Positions 62,286-64,000 of a stretch of DNA of 64,000 nucleotides are shown here, in pieces. Within the stretch, counting starts at the first letter, position 1, and each line of letters begins with the position of its first letter. The position numbers and the translations under genes were made by a program. Source of the DNA: Oscillospiraceae bacterium. Lineage in GTDB: Bacteria; Bacillota; Clostridia; Oscillospirales; Oscillospiraceae. The stretch covers positions 1-64,000 of the forward strand of contig JAFSEW010000053.1 in assembly GCA_017435525.1 (NCBI GenBank). Direction: 5' to 3'. Under the pieces are notes generated by a model, which had not been told where the DNA came from, did not search any database, and was given only the letters and a program-made list of their open reading frames with translations.

Positions 62286-64000
62286 ATGCTTGACTGGATA
62301 TTTGAAGGGATAATTACATGGGTCAGTTCTGTTGTAACCGACCTGATGGATGCCGTCTCAGGTATGTTCCTGCAGGCGCTTGGCACAGACATGACCGCCA
62401 TGGAAGAATATTTCCCCTTCGTAAGTAAAGCCTTCACTGTTATGCAGTATACGGCTTGGGCTCTTCTCTTCCTCATCACGGTCTGGCAATTATTCCGAGT
62501 ATTCGGTGGGCCGGTTACAGATGCGGAAAATCCGTGGGCACTGATTGGTAGAAGTGCGTTATTTGCACTGCTTATCGGTTATGCCAAGCCGATATTCTCA
62601 ATGTGCCTCGACATCGCCACAGCACCGTACACAGCCCTAATGGATATCCAGATGACCGCAGAGGACTTTACCTTTGCGGGTATAGAGGCAATGCTGATGA
62701 ACGGACTGACAACGCTCATAGCGACCATATCCGTCGTCGGGCTATTGCTACTCGTTATTTTGGAGATTGCATTGGGTTGGAACTACTTCAAGTTGTTGCT
62801 TGAAACGGTCGAGAGATATATCGTGGTTGGTGTACTCTGCTATACGTCACCTCTGGCATTTTCTATGGGTGCCTCAAAAGCAACGACACCGGTTTTCAGA
62901 AGCTGGTGTCGTATGGTTGGATCCCAGCTCTTATTGCTCGTTATGAATGTGTGGTTCCTACGAGGCTTCAACTCCTCGATGGGTGCCTACATCGGAAACG
63001 GCGGTGCCTTATCTACCGGATACGGAAGCGTATTCCTTTGGTTGTTCTGTGCTTTGGCATTCCTCAAAACTGCGCAGAAGTTTGACTCTTATCTGGCGTC
63101 AATCGGGCTTAACGTGGCTCAGACCGGTTCCAGTATGGGTATGGAGCTTCTGATGGCAGCAAGAGTTGTCACAGGCATTGGACACGGCGCAAGGAGTGCG
63201 GGTAACGTATTTGGTGGTGCAACTGCCACAGGTACCGGTGCCGCAGCAAGCGGTTTTGCTTCCGGGTTCGCAAACATGTTCAAGGGCAACAGCTATGTTC
63301 GAGATGCTGTTGTGCAAGGCGGTCAGCGTATGGGCGCCGGTGGAACAATTGGATTTGTTGGCAGAGCCTTTGGTGGTATGGCCGCACGTAACGGTGCGCA
63401 GTTGACTGGTGACTCTATCGCTTCCGTTGCAGCACGAACACCGAATATGTCCGGTACGATTGCCGGAGATATTGCAGATAGAAGTCTCGCAAACTATATG
63501 CCTCATATGAGTGGTATGAATGTTTCGGGTACCGAAATCACCGGTGGTCAAATCACAGCCAAGGTTGTGGGTGCGGACGGAAAGGAAACTTCAGTCGCAA
63601 TGTACAGTGCAGCACAATTTGAGAAACCTGACGGACCTCATTCCGTTGTTACGGCATCGGATGGCAGTCAGTGGTATCAAATGGCAAGCGGTCCCGGTGC
63701 AGGTGCATTTTACGATGCTCCTCAGTTTAACGGTAGCCCTGCTGAAGCTGCACAAGTTGCTGCCACATTCCCGGATGCAGCGGACGGAACAACCCTCAGA
63801 ACCGTTGGCGACGGTGTTATCGAAGCAAGTCACGATGGCCACAACACTATGTGGTACAACAGTGCTTACTATGATGAGCCGGATGCGCCTCATACGGTTA
63901 TGACGGCTGCAAACGGTGTAGACTGGTATGCTATGCAACAGCACGCGGATGCTCCTCAGTTTGAGGCTGGTAACGAAGCTTATGCATACAACCAGGCTTA
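62286..64000 (+). CDS. TrbL/VirB6-like channel protein, 3' end beyond window
   Basis: Open frame of about 571 codons, cut by the window end. The N-terminal 300 residues contain about seven hydrophobic segments, with the VirB6/TrbL-type central block FKLLLETVERYIVVGVLCYTSPLAFSMGASKATTPVFRSW. After it comes a Gly/Ala-rich region, then a soluble tail with two repeats of PDxPHxVxTAxxGxxWYxM (roughly residues 445-475 and 530-555). In T4SS this protein forms an inner-membrane channel. GGAGGTGA precedes ATG 62286. The tail repeats are unusual for VirB6. Confidence 0.8.
   Translation, partial: MLDWIFEGIITWVSSVVTDLMDAVSGMFLQALGTDMTAMEEYFPFVSKAFTVMQYTAWALLFLITVWQLFRVFGGPVTDAENPWALIGRSALFALLIGYAKPIFSMCLDIATAPYTALMDIQMTAEDFTFAGIEAMLMNGLTTLIATISVVGLLLLVILEIALGWNYFKLLLETVERYIVVGVLCYTSPLAFSMGASKATTPVFRSWCRMVGSQLLLLVMNVWFLRGFNSSMGAYIGNGGALSTGYGSVFLWLFCALAFLKTAQKFDSYLASIGLNVAQTGSSMGMELLMAARVVTGIGHGARSAGNVFGGATATGTGAAASGFASGFANMFKGNSYVRDAVVQGGQRMGAGGTIGFVGRAFGGMAARNGAQLTGDSIASVAARTPNMSGTIAGDIADRSLANYMPHMSGMNVSGTEITGGQITAKVVGADGKETSVAMYSAAQFEKPDGPHSVVTASDGSQWYQMASGPGAGAFYDAPQFNGSPAEAAQVAATFPDAADGTTLRTVGDGVIEASHDGHNTMWYNSAYYDEPDAPHTVMTAANGVDWYAMQQHADAPQFEAGNEAYAYNQA

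Larger units (their letters stand above)
58913..64000 (+). mobile_element. Integrative conjugative element, left part
   Basis: From the end of lysS onward the sequence is AT-richer, uses different codons, and encodes only element-type proteins: two DUF6462-like proteins, a conserved ICE protein, a small HTH-like protein, a VirB2-like subunit and a TrbL/VirB6-like protein. The exact border is unknown; a candidate is AAAACCC...GGGTTTT at 58914-58936. Integrase, relaxase and the other end are outside the window. Confidence 0.7.

Overview
The window looks like chromosomal DNA of an anaerobic gut-type Clostridia, probably Oscillospiraceae/Ruminococcaceae-like. The evidence is a moderately high GC content, strong AAAGGAGG ribosome sites, T-box, FMN and yybP-ykoY leaders, a CIRCE operator, a type III glutamine synthetase, a ferredoxin-dependent 2-oxoacid oxidoreductase, and many palindromic intergenic repeats. 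No rRNA is present. One tRNA (Val, CAC) lies at 22436-22512.

Layout: 1-6354 holds a partial thrS behind a Thr T-box, a YabE-like cell-wall protein, rsmA with a HAD phosphatase and a CAT-fold protein, sfsA, and a PHP phosphatase. 6361-9653 holds a nested palindromic repeat, glnN, and a membrane-bound XRE regulator. 9662-16932 is a six-gene operon on the minus strand: aryl-CoA ligase, IorA, IorB, PaaK-like ligase, ACT protein, aminotransferase. A T-box leader precedes it, and its specifier codon reads UAC (Tyr). Divergent from it, 17077-20142 encodes a TrpXYZ-type ABC importer. Its leader carries a 43-codon ORF with six Phe codons and one Tyr codon in 14 residues, followed by mutually exclusive hairpins and a terminator. 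I read the two units together as an aromatic amino acid starvation island. One half would rebuild Tyr/Phe from arylacetates by reductive carboxylation, and the other would import an aromatic compound. This is the most interesting system in the window.

20183-22622 is a small accessory patch: lipoprotein and XRE regulator pair, four-helix-bundle gene, a 309-bp tandem duplication with unusual hairpin arrays, and tRNA-Val. 22623-31937 is housekeeping: rodA-like gene, M18 peptidase, coaE, Sua5, tpiA, pgk, trmL, aspS. 32005-36440 holds mntP under a manganese riboswitch, a VanZ-like protein, a lipoprotein, and an MBOAT/DHHW O-acetylation pair. 36441-46836 holds a MATE transporter, argS, a GIY-YIG remnant inside inverted repeats, an ABC-F gene, CIRCE-controlled htpG, ribU under an FMN riboswitch with a large insertion, and rsuA. 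46950-52405 holds a PucR-type regulator followed by an ftsE-ftsX-M23-S41 division cluster. 52416-56467 is a MarR-controlled heterodimeric ABC exporter. greA and lysS follow.

From just after lysS (about 58913) to the window end, the DNA changes in base and codon use and encodes an integrative conjugative element module: DUF6462-type proteins, a conserved element protein, a VirB2-like subunit, and a TrbL/VirB6-like channel protein cut by the window end. Two points in this module carry the same 11-bp tandem repeat plus leader-terminator arrangement, which suggests a regulon internal to the element.
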